Source of the DNA: DATCDR01 sp036510575 | GTDB lineage: Bacteria; Actinomycetota; Acidimicrobiia; Acidimicrobiales; Bog-793 | Length of the DNA stretch: 54,621 nucleotides | NCBI GenBank assembly: GCA_036510575.1 | Contig: DATCDR010000119.1 | Coordinates: 1 to 54,621 of the forward strand | Direction of reading: 5' to 3' | Shown: positions 34,216 through 43,199 of the stretch, piece after piece | How the letters are laid out: every line of letters begins with the position of its first letter | How positions within the stretch are numbered: position 1 is the stretch's first letter | The notes under the pieces: generated by a model | What the model was told of the DNA's origin: nothing | Databases searched by the model: none | The model's input: only the letters and a program-made list of their open reading frames with translations | Made by a program: the position numbers and the translations under genes

Positions 34216-34413
34216 GGTCCCAAGCTAATCCGAGAGTTCACCGGTGCGGCGAAACCTCGCCCGGATGGCTCTGAATAGGAAGCGGAACGGCCGACGTGTG
34301 GAACGGACCAGGAGGTATGCTGGTGTCGCTATCTGCTCAGGTTGGCCTATCAAGGGATTGGCAGATGTGCTTCGAGGCGGCAGATGCAGCCGCCCGGTAC
34401 CAGGGAGCGGCTC

Positions 34414-34602
34414 GTGAAAAAGGGGCGGCATCGGCGGTTCGAAGAGGCTCGAAGCATGAAACGTGCCGTAGAGGTGACGCTCGAGCCATGTCCAGAGTGT
34501 GGTGCAGACCCAGAGGACGACCACGCGACCTGGTGCATGTACGAGTCTGAGGAGCTCGAAGACGCCGAAGAGAGCGATGCCGTCGAGCGGTCCGACTCCT
34601 AA
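34414..34602 (+). CDS. Small zinc-ribbon-like protein
   Basis: 62 residues: a basic start (KKGRHRRFEEARSMKR), then CPECGADPEDDHATWCM, which supplies Cys, Cys, His and Cys for a possible zinc site, then an acidic tail. The GTG at 34414 is preferred because GGGAG lies 6 nt upstream; an ATG at 34384 is also in frame. Function unknown; nucleic-acid or protein binding is possible. The opposite-strand frame here lacks protein-like composition. Confidence 0.6.
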   Translation: MKKGRHRRFEEARSMKRAVEVTLEPCPECGADPEDDHATWCMYESEELEDAEESDAVERSDS

Positions 34603-34633
34603 ATCTCGGCTCCGCTTATTTGCGTCGCCTCGC

Positions 34634-35374
34634 TCAGGCCGGGAGCTTTTTCGATCGCACAACCGGGTGCGGGAGCAGAACTCCAGCTGCTAGCCGTTCG
34701 TCTAAGTACCGGCGGACCTCGGCGAAATTGCGCTTCCCCATCAGCTCGGTGAGCTCTGGCGCGAGGCTGACGTAGACCGGCTCTGGCCCCTCGAATGCCT
34801 CTGGCGCTTCGCTGCACCACCAGTGGAAGTCCTCGCCTGCCTCGCCCCAGTGTCGCCGGTCCCACTGCGTGATCGTCGAGGTGACGTGACCGAGTTCGTC
34901 CACGAGGTCCTCGCGTCGCACCGGAACTTGCCAGCAGACCTCGGGTTGCAGCTTGAGGTGCGGAACGCCCTGGCGCCGAGCGGCGATGTGGAAGGCACAG
35001 CCTGGGTCGCCGGCGAAACCAGGTCGATTCAAGAAGATGCAGGCGTCGTGATGGAGGCGGGTCTTGGTCGCACCGTCGACAACCTCGATGAAGCCGTCGC
35101 GAAGTCCGTCAGCTCGGAACTGCCACTCCTCGCTTCGGAGCTTTCTCGCCGCGACCGAGACTCGCTCGATGTCTGCTTCGTCGCTGAAGTGAGCGCCGTA
35201 GCTGCAACATCCCTGGACGAGGTCGGAGGCATCCTCTTCGAGGATCCCCTTACAGCCCTTTCCGAATATGCAGTTCCACCTGCTGGTGAGAAACGTGACG
35301 TCGACGAGCCAGGTGCGCTCTTCCTTGGCGTCTTCGAAACTGACCCACTCGTGTGCGTTGTCGGTAGCGGCCAC
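34634..35374 (-). CDS. Cys-rich protein, YkgJ/DUF3109-like, end of radical SAM operon
   Basis: 246 residues with a Cys-rich core: WNCIFGKGCKGI, QGCCSYGAHFSD, a later HHDACIFLNRPGFAGDPGC, and PEVCWQV. The spacing suggests a zinc or iron-sulfur site like that of YkgJ-type proteins. GTG 35374 starts 4 nt after the shikimate kinase stop, so it is probably translated from the same message. It closes a four-gene operon with the ATP-grasp, radical SAM and kinase genes. Function not known. Confidence 0.7.
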   Translation of the reverse strand: MAATDNAHEWVSFEDAKEERTWLVDVTFLTSRWNCIFGKGCKGILEEDASDLVQGCCSYGAHFSDEADIERVSVAARKLRSEEWQFRADGLRDGFIEVVDGATKTRLHHDACIFLNRPGFAGDPGCAFHIAARRQGVPHLKLQPEVCWQVPVRREDLVDELGHVTSTITQWDRRHWGEAGEDFHWWCSEAPEAFEGPEPVYVSLAPELTELMGKRNFAEVRRYLDERLAAGVLLPHPVVRSKKLPA

Positions 35375-35378
35375 CGAC

Positions 35379-35969
35379 TCAGGGTAGCTGAGCCTTAGGC
35401 CCGAACTTGGGTGCCGCTTCGATGCCGTAAGGGGCGAGCGCTGCCAGCAGCGAGGTGGCACTTCGGTGAACCCCCTCTCGTCGAAGCTCGATGGTCAGGT
35501 GACACCCAGAGTAGAGCTCGTCGCGCGAGACGAAGAGCTCGTGGATCTCCTCGGTCGTCGAGGTTTCAAGGAGAGGCCTGCCGCGTCGCAGCTTCGGGAT
35601 GAGTGGCGCGAGGGCCTCCCAGGGGAGTCGGATATGGACGAGCAGCGCCCGATCGCGAAGCGTCGCGAGTGTGGCTGCGTTTCCGAGCGCGCCTCCTCCG
35701 AGTGCGATCACGCGCGGAGGTACGGCGGCCACGAGCTCTTCGATGACGTCGGCCTCGATCTGGCGGAAACGCTTCTCGCCGCCGGCGCGAAACATTGCCG
35801 CGATACTCATTCCGAGGCGTTCGACCACGACGTTGTCGCTGTCGACGAAGGGCCGGTCGATCATCCCGGCGAGGGACCGACCGATTGACGACTTGCCAAC
35901 GCCCATGAAGCCCGCAAGCGCTATCGGTCGTCGTGACCAATTCGCTTGAGTGGGGTCGATCTCAGCGGT
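35379..35969 (-). CDS. aroK: Shikimate kinase (stand-alone, complete active site)
   Basis: Phosphorylates shikimate in chorismate synthesis. Walker A is GFMGVGKSS, the shikimate-binding Asp is in FVDSDN, the Arg is in GEKRFR (Arg70), the Gly triplet is in ALGGGAL (92-94), and the lid Arg is in RRGRPLL. GTG 35969 overlaps the radical SAM stop by 4 nt; N-terminal residues before it in the open frame are not kept. Length is 196 residues. Because the kinase domain fused to AroB at 39501 is degenerate, this gene may supply the real activity. A role on another cyclitol in the radical SAM operon is the alternative. Confidence 0.85.
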   Translation of the reverse strand, partial: TAEIDPTQANWSRRPIALAGFMGVGKSSIGRSLAGMIDRPFVDSDNVVVERLGMSIAAMFRAGGEKRFRQIEADVIEELVAAVPPRVIALGGGALGNAATLATLRDRALLVHIRLPWEALAPLIPKLRRGRPLLETSTTEEIHELFVSRDELYSGCHLTIELRREGVHRSATSLLAALAPYGIEAAPKFGPKAQLP

Positions 35970-37426
35970 CACCGCTTCGATAGACCTCGGCGGGTGCCGA
36001 ACGTGATCGCGACGGGTTCGACGCTCGGCAGCTGAGCCGCTTCTAGCCGGGAGAACTGCTCTTTGGTCGGCTCCGCGCAGCAGAACCAAGACTCCGAGAG
36101 TCTTGGTCGACTCGGGCCACTGCCTCGACCGGTGCTCTTCGCGTCCGGGAGCCCAGGATCAGTGACGCCAAGGGCGTCGAAGACCGTGGCGCGGATTTGG
36201 CTGTAGGCGAGATCGGTCGGCAGGCCAAGCGTGGTCGCGTGTTCGACCAGTTCGGTGAGCGTCGAGCACAACTCGTCGAGGACCGGGTCGGCGTGTTGCC
36301 ACGTAAAGCCGAGCTCGTCGGCGTCGTAGGCGATCAGCGCAGCCTTTAGTGCGGGGTCTGGATCCTCGACGAGGACGGAGTCGGGCGGGAGCAACAAGCG
36401 GATCGCGTACTGCACCGGGTCGATGTTCCAGACGAGGTCGTAGGCGGCGACGAAGTCCATCAGCTCGATGAGGTCACCCTTCGTGGTCCAGGGAGAGAAT
36501 GGCAACAGCGACGGACGCGGCTCGACGCCCGCGTCGCGAAGCGCCTCAACGGCAAGGCCGAGGTCGGCCCCGGAGTGGCCCTTGTCGAGACGCTCGAGGA
36601 CCGTCTCACTTGTTGACTCGAACGCCGAGATCACAAAGGTCAGTCCGGCATCGGCGAATTCCGGCAGCAGCTCTCGGTAGCGCAACAGGTGGCTGACCTT
36701 CGCCGTCATGTCGAAGCTGAGGCCCGGATGCTCACTCGCGATCGCGGCCGCGACGCGCCTCGCGTGCTGAGGTCGGTTCAAGAAGTCTGGATCGGCGAAG
36801 TGGATGTGGCCCGCGCCGAGGTCGACCAGCTGACCGACGTCGCCCAAGATGAGATCGAGATCCACTGCGTAGGAGCGTCCGTGATAGACGAGCGGCACGG
36901 GGCAGTGCCGGCAGCGGTGCGAGCAGCCGGTCGTTGCCTCGACGGCTCCGACGAGTACCTCCACACCGTCTTGTTCGAGGTGCGCGTAGCGGTCGAGTGG
37001 GGGGAGCAGGTCGCGCCGAGGCAGCAGGCCCTCCTGGGTCGTTGCAAGGAGTAGGCGCTTGCCGAGCTGGCTCGCCCACGTGAGGAGCTCACTTGGATCG
37101 ACACCGGTCGAGGCGAGGTCGCCTGGACGAAGCATTCCGAGCCGCTGCGCGACCGGTGCGTAGAGCCCGAGTAGCGCGATCGGCGTCTGCGGGTTCTCGA
37201 GCCGCACCCGATCGATCGCCGCGAGTGCGAGTCGGAGTGCGGTGTGCATCGGCACGGAGCAGACAACGCCGTCGACCGAGCCCGAACCACGTGCCGGCCA
37301 GCCGTCGATAGCGAGGTCGGTCGCAGTGACGTCGTGACCTACCGCGCCGAGCAGTGCTGCGGGCACCGCGATACCAAGCGGTTGCTCACCGAGCTCGTAG
37401 GTGGACAGCAGGAGAAGCCGGGCCAC
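35969..37426 (-). CDS. Radical SAM protein with C-terminal CCAEP motif
   Basis: A B12-binding-like N-terminal domain (about residues 1-150) precedes the radical SAM domain with the CxxxCxxC cluster motif at Cys168, Cys172 and Cys175 (TTGCSHRCRHC). Near the C-terminus SWFCCAEPT places Cys-Cys-Ala-Glu-Pro at about 449-453. I recall a family named CUAEP/CCAEP-tail radical SAM (seleno)protein; here both positions are Cys. The reaction is unknown. The GTG start lies 2 nt after the ATP-grasp stop and the stop overlaps aroK, so the genes are coupled. Length is 485 residues. Confidence 0.85.
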   Translation of the reverse strand: MARLLLLSTYELGEQPLGIAVPAALLGAVGHDVTATDLAIDGWPARGSGSVDGVVCSVPMHTALRLALAAIDRVRLENPQTPIALLGLYAPVAQRLGMLRPGDLASTGVDPSELLTWASQLGKRLLLATTQEGLLPRRDLLPPLDRYAHLEQDGVEVLVGAVEATTGCSHRCRHCPVPLVYHGRSYAVDLDLILGDVGQLVDLGAGHIHFADPDFLNRPQHARRVAAAIASEHPGLSFDMTAKVSHLLRYRELLPEFADAGLTFVISAFESTSETVLERLDKGHSGADLGLAVEALRDAGVEPRPSLLPFSPWTTKGDLIELMDFVAAYDLVWNIDPVQYAIRLLLPPDSVLVEDPDPALKAALIAYDADELGFTWQHADPVLDELCSTLTELVEHATTLGLPTDLAYSQIRATVFDALGVTDPGLPDAKSTGRGSGPSRPRLSESWFCCAEPTKEQFSRLEAAQLPSVEPVAITFGTRRGLSKR

Positions 37427-37428
37427 CC

Positions 37429-38733
37429 CTATGCCACCTCGGCTCGCAGATGGTCGAGCTCTGCCGCGGAGGCTTCGATAACGATCTCGAGCTCGGCGTG
37501 GGCCGCTCGGAGCGAATGCTCGACATCTGCCGGCGTTCGTCCACGAGCGAAGAGGAAGCCGAGATAACGATTGCCTTCGGGGAGTGCCCGGATCTCTTTG
37601 CCGGGTGCGATCGAGATCTCGAGCGCGGTGACGCCGGGTGTGGCGAGCGCGCGGTCGCGACCGCGAATCTCGACGAGTCGACCCGATCCAGGTATCGGCA
37701 GCATCATCACACCGCTCGCGCCGATCGTCTGGTGGGGGGACTCCGAGCTTCGCCCGAGCGCATGCTCGAGCACGATCGCCTCGAGGCTTCGACCTCTAGA
37801 GAATGAGAGTGTCTGCGCGCAGCGGCCACCGATGGTCCGCGCGGCCACCTCGATCAAGACCGGCGACACGCCGGTCGGCGTCGACGGATCAAGAGAGAGG
37901 CGGACCTCGCCGTGGACTGGTCCGTCCACGAGCCCGATTGCGAGACAGGCCTGCTCGATCAGTCGGGCCGAGTCCTTAAGTACGCGTGGATCGACGCGCG
38001 AGGGCGTGACGTAGATGGTCTCCTCGAAGAACGGCCCATCGAGCGGGTCGGGCTTGTCGAAGTTCGCAAGCACGCGAAGTCGGCCCTTCGTGAGGATTGC
38101 CTCGATCGCGATCTCGTCGCCAGGGATGAAGCTCTCGATGAGCAAGACAGCGCCACTGTCGCCATCTGCTTGCAGCATTGCATCGATTCTCGTTCCTGCT
38201 GCTCGTGCCTCTTCGTCGTTGTTGGCGCGGATGACGCCTCTGCTGGCGGCCTGATTGGACGGCTTGATGACGACTGGGTAGCCGATTCGTTGAGCGGCGG
38301 CGGCGACATCTGCCGCGATAGAGGGGGCGTTTCGATCGAGCACTTCGAAACGCGGCTGTTGGACCTCGCTGTTGTCAAGGAGGCTCCGGAGGTCGCTTTT
38401 GTTCCGCGTCGCGGCAATCGCCGCAGGTGGGTTGGCCGCAAGGCCGAGGCGCTCGCTCGCGAGGGCCGCGGTGAGGAGACCTTGATCGTCGACGCCGACG
38501 ACGGCGTCGAGCGGCATGCTGCGGTCGAGATCGACGATTGCTTCAGCCGCGGCGAGCGGATCGTCGAGATCCAACTCGATGTAGCGCTCACCCATGATCG
38601 GGGCGAGCGCAGACGGGGCATTGGACCCCGCGACCACGGTCACACCAAGCTCGGCTGCTGCTTGAAGGAACTCCGGCGCACGGTACGTGGCGCTCGGGAG
38701 GATCAGCAGAACGGTCGGCACGCCCTCCATCAT
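37429..38733 (-). CDS. ATP-grasp enzyme, partner of the radical SAM protein
   Basis: ATP-dependent carboxylate-amine or carboxylate-thiol ligase fold. The N-terminal Rossmann-like part begins VLLILPSATYRAPEFL; the ATP-grasp core has GYPVVIKPSNQAASRGV, LIESFIPGDEIAIEAI and VLIEVAARTIGGRC. ATG 38733 is used, and the longer frame upstream overlaps the divergent nfuA promoter region. It is the first gene of the four-gene operon. Amino-acid or peptide ligation coupled to radical SAM modification is plausible, but the substrate is unknown. Confidence 0.83.
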   Translation of the reverse strand: MMEGVPTVLLILPSATYRAPEFLQAAAELGVTVVAGSNAPSALAPIMGERYIELDLDDPLAAAEAIVDLDRSMPLDAVVGVDDQGLLTAALASERLGLAANPPAAIAATRNKSDLRSLLDNSEVQQPRFEVLDRNAPSIAADVAAAAQRIGYPVVIKPSNQAASRGVIRANNDEEARAAGTRIDAMLQADGDSGAVLLIESFIPGDEIAIEAILTKGRLRVLANFDKPDPLDGPFFEETIYVTPSRVDPRVLKDSARLIEQACLAIGLVDGPVHGEVRLSLDPSTPTGVSPVLIEVAARTIGGRCAQTLSFSRGRSLEAIVLEHALGRSSESPHQTIGASGVMMLPIPGSGRLVEIRGRDRALATPGVTALEISIAPGKEIRALPEGNRYLGFLFARGRTPADVEHSLRAAHAELEIVIEASAAELDHLRAEVA

Positions 38734-38802
38734 GACGCCGCAAGGGGCCAATCCGAGCACTTCGCGCGATAATCGACCCCGAATGCCCCGTAACATGAAG
38801 CC

Positions 38803-39447
38803 ATGAGCGTCTTCCAAGCTGAACAGCTCCGCACCGGGCCGGTACTCGAGGTGACGCCGGATGCAGAGGAACTTCTCGTAGAGGCACGCGCGGCAGAGTC
38901 CGAGCCCGATCGACTAGCCCTCTTCCTCGAGGTGAACGGCGAGAAAGACGGCGTCTACACCTATGACATGTGGTTCGAGGCCCTAGCCGATGCCAGTCCT
39001 CGCGACGCCAGGATCGAGCTTCGGACGCTCTCGGTGATCGTCGCCGCACAAAGCATCGAGTTCGTACATGGCGCGACCCTCGATGTTGGTGACGACGGTC
39101 TCGTGATGATCAATCCCAACACGCCTGCACCGCCGCCCGGCTACCGGCAGGCTCCAACGAGCGACCTCTCGAGCCCGATCGAACTGGCGGTACTAGAGAT
39201 CCTCGAATCCCAGATCAATCCGCAGATCGCGGCACACGGTGGCCGAGCTGATCTCGTGGCGGTCGAAGCGGGCACGGCGTTCCTCCGACTCTCTGGTGGC
39301 TGTCAGGGCTGTGGCATGGCGGCAGTGACGCTCAGTCAGGGCATCTCGGTGGCGATCCAGGACGCGATTCCTGAGATCACCGAGATTGTGGATGTGACCG
39401 CACATGAGGATGGTTCGAACCCGTATTTCGAAGCGGCCAAGAAGTAG
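38803..39447 (+). CDS. nfuA: NfuA-type iron-sulfur cluster carrier
   Basis: Delivers 4Fe-4S clusters to target enzymes. The N-terminal half is a degenerate A-type (IscA-like) domain without its Cys. The C-terminal half is a NifU domain with the CxxC in GGCQGCGMAAVTL. It is 214 residues long. It is divergent from the ATP-grasp/radical SAM operon with a 69-bp gap, suggesting that it may serve that Fe-S enzyme, though it could equally be general. Confidence 0.9.
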   Translation: MSVFQAEQLRTGPVLEVTPDAEELLVEARAAESEPDRLALFLEVNGEKDGVYTYDMWFEALADASPRDARIELRTLSVIVAAQSIEFVHGATLDVGDDGLVMINPNTPAPPPGYRQAPTSDLSSPIELAVLEILESQINPQIAAHGGRADLVAVEAGTAFLRLSGGCQGCGMAAVTLSQGISVAIQDAIPEITEIVDVTAHEDGSNPYFEAAKK

Positions 39448-39500
39448 CGACATCGTCGCTCGCGCCGCGTAGCTTCGACTCTCTGGATCGAAAGGCAATC

Positions 39501-41069
39501 ATGGGCCCCGCGCTTCGTGAGCACGTCCTGCTACTAGGTGCGATGGGTAGCGGCAAGACAACCGTCGGTGGCCTGCTCGCCACGCGGCTCGGTCGACCCT
39601 TCATCGACAGTGACTTCGAGCTGCAAAAGCAGGGGCTTAGTGCCAAGTCGCTGCTTGTCGCGTCGGGACGTGACGCACTGCACGCCGTCGAGGCCGACCT
39701 CGTCCAACAGGCGCTCGCTACGCCGTTGCCTGCGGTGATCGCCGCGGCAGCAAGCGTCGTCGACGACGATGCAACTAAAAAGGTGATCAGCGAAGGTGCG
39801 ACGACCGTCTACCTCCGTGCGAGCACGACGACGCTTGTAAGCCGCATCGCTGATGACCCGGTTCGGCCGATCGTCGGCGAGGTGGATGAGGAGCTCGCAG
39901 AGCTGCACGATCCCCGGCGAGCGCGTTATGAAGAGCTCGCTGACTTCGTCGTCGATGTTGACGGCTACTCCCCCGAGGCCATCGTCGAACGCATTGTCGC
40001 GGCGCTGACCAGAGAGGTGACGGTGCCGCTCGGTTCGCGAAGCTACCCGGTGCTCATCGGACCAGGCGTCCTCGGACGACTCCGAGAGGTGATCCCCGCC
40101 ACGGCGAAACGAGCGGCGATCGTCACGCAGGAACAGATCGGGATCACCGTTGATCCGGGCATCGAATCCGCGACGTTTTACATCGGCGACGGCGAATCGG
40201 CGAAGTCCATCGCCACGGTCGAGCGCCTCTGCCGCGAATTCGCGACCTTCGGCCTAACGCGCGCCGACGTGATCGTGGCCGTCGGCGGCGGCGTGGTGAC
40301 CGATGCAGCGGGCTTCGCGGCGGCCTGTTATCACCGGGGCATGGCGTACGTGAACGTTTCAACGACGCTCCTCGGCCAGATCGACGCCGCGGTCGGGGGC
40401 AAGACCGCGGTCAACATCCCCGAGGGCAAGAATCTGATCGGGGCGTTCTGGCAACCCGCGGCGGTGATCTGTGACACCGACACTTTGACGACGCTGCCGG
40501 ATCGCGAGTGGCGCTCAGGTCTTGGCGAAATGGCGAAGTACGCGTTTTTGGGCGTGGACAATCTCGCGTCGATGTCGATCACTGACGCCGTCGAAGCCTG
40601 TGTCCAGCTAAAGGCCGAGGTGGTTTCCGAGGACGAGCGCGAAGGCGCTCGTCGGATGCTGCTGAACTACGGACACACGCTCGCGCACGCGCTCGAGGCG
40701 GCGGGCTTTGCAGATGGACCCGGTCGAGACGGCATCGACCTGCGCCACGGCGAGGCGGTCTCCATTGGCATCGCCTTCGCCGCGCGCCTAGCCGAAGGGC
40801 TCGGCAGGATCGACGCAGCCCAGGTTCGCCGACATCTTGCGGTTCTCGGCGCCTACGGGTTGCCGACCGAGATACCTGCGGGCATCGACGTCGAGGAGGT
40901 GCTCGTCCGAATGGCACGGGACAAGAAGGCTACGAACAGCCTCACCTTCATTCTCGACTCGCGCGCCGGATGTGAGATCGTCCCTGATGTGAGCGCCGAT
41001 TCGATACGTGCGGCCTTCGCACTATCTGGTCCTGGGTCGTCGACCTCTGGCGAGGGCGGTGTGCGCTGA
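39501..41069 (+). CDS. aroB: AroKB fusion: degenerate shikimate kinase domain + 3-dehydroquinate synthase
   Basis: Residues 1-170 resemble shikimate kinase with an intact Walker A (GAMGSGKTT) and FIDSD, but the conserved binding Arg is His61 (GRDALH) and the Gly triplet is replaced by Ala (VIAAAASVV, 80-87). Residues from about 171 are 3-dehydroquinate synthase, with VAVGGGVVTDAAGF, STTLLGQIDAAVGGKT, the zinc ligands near GLGEMAKYAF and NYGHTLAHALE, and LRHGEAVSIG. The synthase half looks functional. It heads an overlapping operon; its stop overlaps aroQ by 1 nt. Confidence 0.92.
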   Translation: MGPALREHVLLLGAMGSGKTTVGGLLATRLGRPFIDSDFELQKQGLSAKSLLVASGRDALHAVEADLVQQALATPLPAVIAAAASVVDDDATKKVISEGATTVYLRASTTTLVSRIADDPVRPIVGEVDEELAELHDPRRARYEELADFVVDVDGYSPEAIVERIVAALTREVTVPLGSRSYPVLIGPGVLGRLREVIPATAKRAAIVTQEQIGITVDPGIESATFYIGDGESAKSIATVERLCREFATFGLTRADVIVAVGGGVVTDAAGFAAACYHRGMAYVNVSTTLLGQIDAAVGGKTAVNIPEGKNLIGAFWQPAAVICDTDTLTTLPDREWRSGLGEMAKYAFLGVDNLASMSITDAVEACVQLKAEVVSEDEREGARRMLLNYGHTLAHALEAAGFADGPGRDGIDLRHGEAVSIGIAFAARLAEGLGRIDAAQVRRHLAVLGAYGLPTEIPAGIDVEEVLVRMARDKKATNSLTFILDSRAGCEIVPDVSADSIRAAFALSGPGSSTSGEGGVR

Positions 41070-41515
41070 TGGCGCCGATCGTGTTGCTGCTGTCTGGTCC
41101 GAACCTGGGTTTGCTTGGTGAGCGACAGCCGGAGGTCTACGGGACCGCAACACTTGCCGATCACGTCGCGCGCGCGACCGCGACGGCGTCAGGGGTTGGG
41201 CTCGAGCTCGAACACTTCCAGTCCGACGCCGAGGTCGATCTGGTGACCGCGGTCCATCGTGCGAGGGGACGAGTTGCGGCGATCATCGTCAACGCCGGAG
41301 CGGTGACCCACTACGGATGGTCGCTCCACGATGCGATCGCTAGCTTCGAAGGCCCCGTCGTCGAACTGCACCTCTCCAATCCCGATGCTCGAGAGCCCTT
41401 CCGTCATACGTCCGTCCTTTCGCCGGTTGTCTCTGGAGCCATCGTTGGATTCGGGGCGCTCGGCTATGAGTTAGCGGTGAATGCAGTCGCGTCGATGTTG
41501 CAGTCGGGCGCGTAG
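41069..41515 (+). CDS. aroQ: 3-Dehydroquinate dehydratase, type II
   Basis: Third step of the shikimate pathway. It shows GPNLGLLGERQPEVYG with the catalytic Arg and Tyr, IIVNAGAVTHYGWSLHDAI, VELHLSNPDAREPFRH with His, and SGAIVGFGALGY. Length of 148 residues is standard. The start shares one base with the aroB stop and its own stop shares one with pepQ. Confidence 0.95.
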   Translation: MAPIVLLLSGPNLGLLGERQPEVYGTATLADHVARATATASGVGLELEHFQSDAEVDLVTAVHRARGRVAAIIVNAGAVTHYGWSLHDAIASFEGPVVELHLSNPDAREPFRHTSVLSPVVSGAIVGFGALGYELAVNAVASMLQSGA

Positions 41516-42639
41516 TGGACTCGGCAATGAGTGCAGCTCCTGATCTGAGCGCGCTCCCACCGCTTGATGTAGCCGGCAGGGTTGCCAAGGTCGTCTCCAA
41601 ACTCGAATCCGCCGGCTGCGACGCGCTCATCGTCACCAAGCTCGAGAACATCCGTTACTTGACGGGATTTACAGGATCTGCCGCGCTCCTCGTCGTGACC
41701 CCGTCAGCCACGCTGCTCACCACCGATGGCCGTTATCGCGATCAATCTGCCGATCAGCTCGAAGCGGCGGGCGTCGCCGCCGAGATAGTCATCGGAGCAG
41801 GCGGCGTGCAGCTCGACGCGATCAAACTGCTGTGTCGAACCTCGAGCGCGGTTGGCCTCGAGGCGAACAACGTCACGTGGTCGTCGGTGAAGCGATTCAC
41901 CGACGCGCTCGGCGACAAGCTCGTCGCGACAACCGGGATCGTCGAGCGCCTCCGAATCGTCAAGGACCCAGGCGAGCAGGCGCGGATCGCGGCCGCTTGC
42001 GCTGTCGCGGACGAGGCGCTCTCGAGCGTAAAGAATCGACTGATCGAGGGTCCGACGGAGACGGAGTTCGCTGCAGAGCTCGAGTACGCGATGCGCCAGC
42101 GCGGTGGCCAAGGCCCCGCGTTCGAGACGATCGTCGCGTCGGGTCCGAACTCAGCGATGCCGCATGCTCGACCGACCGATCGCGTGATCCGACGTGGTGA
42201 TCTCGTGGTGGTCGACTTCGGGTCGACAGTCGACGGCTACCGGTCGGACATGACGAGGACCTTCTCGATCGGTGAGCCGAGCGAGGAAGATGCCCATTTG
42301 GTGAGTGCTGTAGCGGTCGCACAGCGACTCGGTGTCGCTGCGGTGGTGCCCGGAGCGTCCGGGGCAGCGGTCGACGGAGCCGCCCGCGAGTCGCTCACCG
42401 AGGCCGGGTATGGCGAGCTTTTCTTGCACTCGACGGGGCATGGCGTCGGACTCGACATCCATGAGGCCCCGTCGGTCGCAGCGAGCGCCACTGATATCCT
42501 CGCATCCGGCACCGTCGTGACCGTCGAGCCCGGCGCATATGTCGCCGGACGAGCGGGAGTGCGAATCGAGGACACGCTCCTCGTGACCGATTCCGGCTGC
42601 CGACCCCTGACCATGTCGACCAAGGACTACATCCTCTGA
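41515..42639 (+). CDS. pepQ: M24B metallopeptidase (Xaa-Pro aminopeptidase-like)
   Basis: Pita-bread-fold metallopeptidase that cleaves Xaa-Pro bonds. Metal ligands are Asp in VVDFGSTVDGYRSDMTRTF, His in STGHGVGLDIHE, Glu in VEPGAYV and Glu in RIEDTLLVT. An N-terminal creatinase-like domain (IRYLTGFTGSAALL) precedes it. Start is GTG 41515 or ATG 41527. Length is 374 residues. Placement between aroQ and efp is a common bacterial order. Confidence 0.93.
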   Translation: MDSAMSAAPDLSALPPLDVAGRVAKVVSKLESAGCDALIVTKLENIRYLTGFTGSAALLVVTPSATLLTTDGRYRDQSADQLEAAGVAAEIVIGAGGVQLDAIKLLCRTSSAVGLEANNVTWSSVKRFTDALGDKLVATTGIVERLRIVKDPGEQARIAAACAVADEALSSVKNRLIEGPTETEFAAELEYAMRQRGGQGPAFETIVASGPNSAMPHARPTDRVIRRGDLVVVDFGSTVDGYRSDMTRTFSIGEPSEEDAHLVSAVAVAQRLGVAAVVPGASGAAVDGAARESLTEAGYGELFLHSTGHGVGLDIHEAPSVAASATDILASGTVVTVEPGAYVAGRAGVRIEDTLLVTDSGCRPLTMSTKDYIL

Positions 42640-43199
42640 TGGCGTTATCTACGAATGATCTAAAGAATGGCATGGCGATCGACCTGCCCGACGGTCTCTT
42701 CTCGGTAGTCGAGTTCCAGCACTTCAAGCCTGGGAAGGGCGGCGCATTCGTGCGGACCAAGCTCCGCAACATGCGAAACAAGGCAGTCGTCGAACGGACT
42801 TTCCGTTCTGACGAAAAGGTCGAGCAGGCCATGATCGACAAGCGAGAGATGCAGTTTCTCTACCGCGACGGATCGCAGTTCGTCTTCATGGACAACGTCT
42901 CGTTCGATCAACTCACGCTCGATCAGCCCACCCTCGGCGGCGCCGAGGCGTACCTGAAAGAGGGTGACTCGGCGGTGATGCAGATGTACGGCGACGAAGT
43001 CGTCGACGTGGATCTTCCAGCCGCGGTCGAGCTCGTCGTCACGGACACCGAGCCGGGCGTCCAAGGCGACCGAGTCTCTGGGGCGCGCAAGGCCGCGACG
43101 CTCGAAACCGGTCACGTGGTGCAGGTGCCGCTCTTTGTAAATCCAGGGGATCGCATCAAAGTGGACACGCGATCCGGCGAGTACCTGACGAGGGCGTGA
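42639..43199 (+). CDS. efp: Translation elongation factor P
   Basis: Relieves ribosome stalling at polyproline. All three beta-barrel domains are evident. The tip loop is KPGKGGAF, with Lys at the position modified in some bacteria, and the OB regions end at GDRIKVDTRSGEYLTRA. Length is 186 residues. The start overlaps the pepQ stop by 1 nt and the stop overlaps nusB. Confidence 0.97.
   Translation: MALSTNDLKNGMAIDLPDGLFSVVEFQHFKPGKGGAFVRTKLRNMRNKAVVERTFRSDEKVEQAMIDKREMQFLYRDGSQFVFMDNVSFDQLTLDQPTLGGAEAYLKEGDSAVMQMYGDEVVDVDLPAAVELVVTDTEPGVQGDRVSGARKAATLETGHVVQVPLFVNPGDRIKVDTRSGEYLTRA

Noticed and set aside
34225..34662. 145-residue minus-strand frame
   Set aside because: It overlaps the small zinc-ribbon gene, which has a strong ribosome binding site and a Cys motif; this frame has no protein-like pattern.
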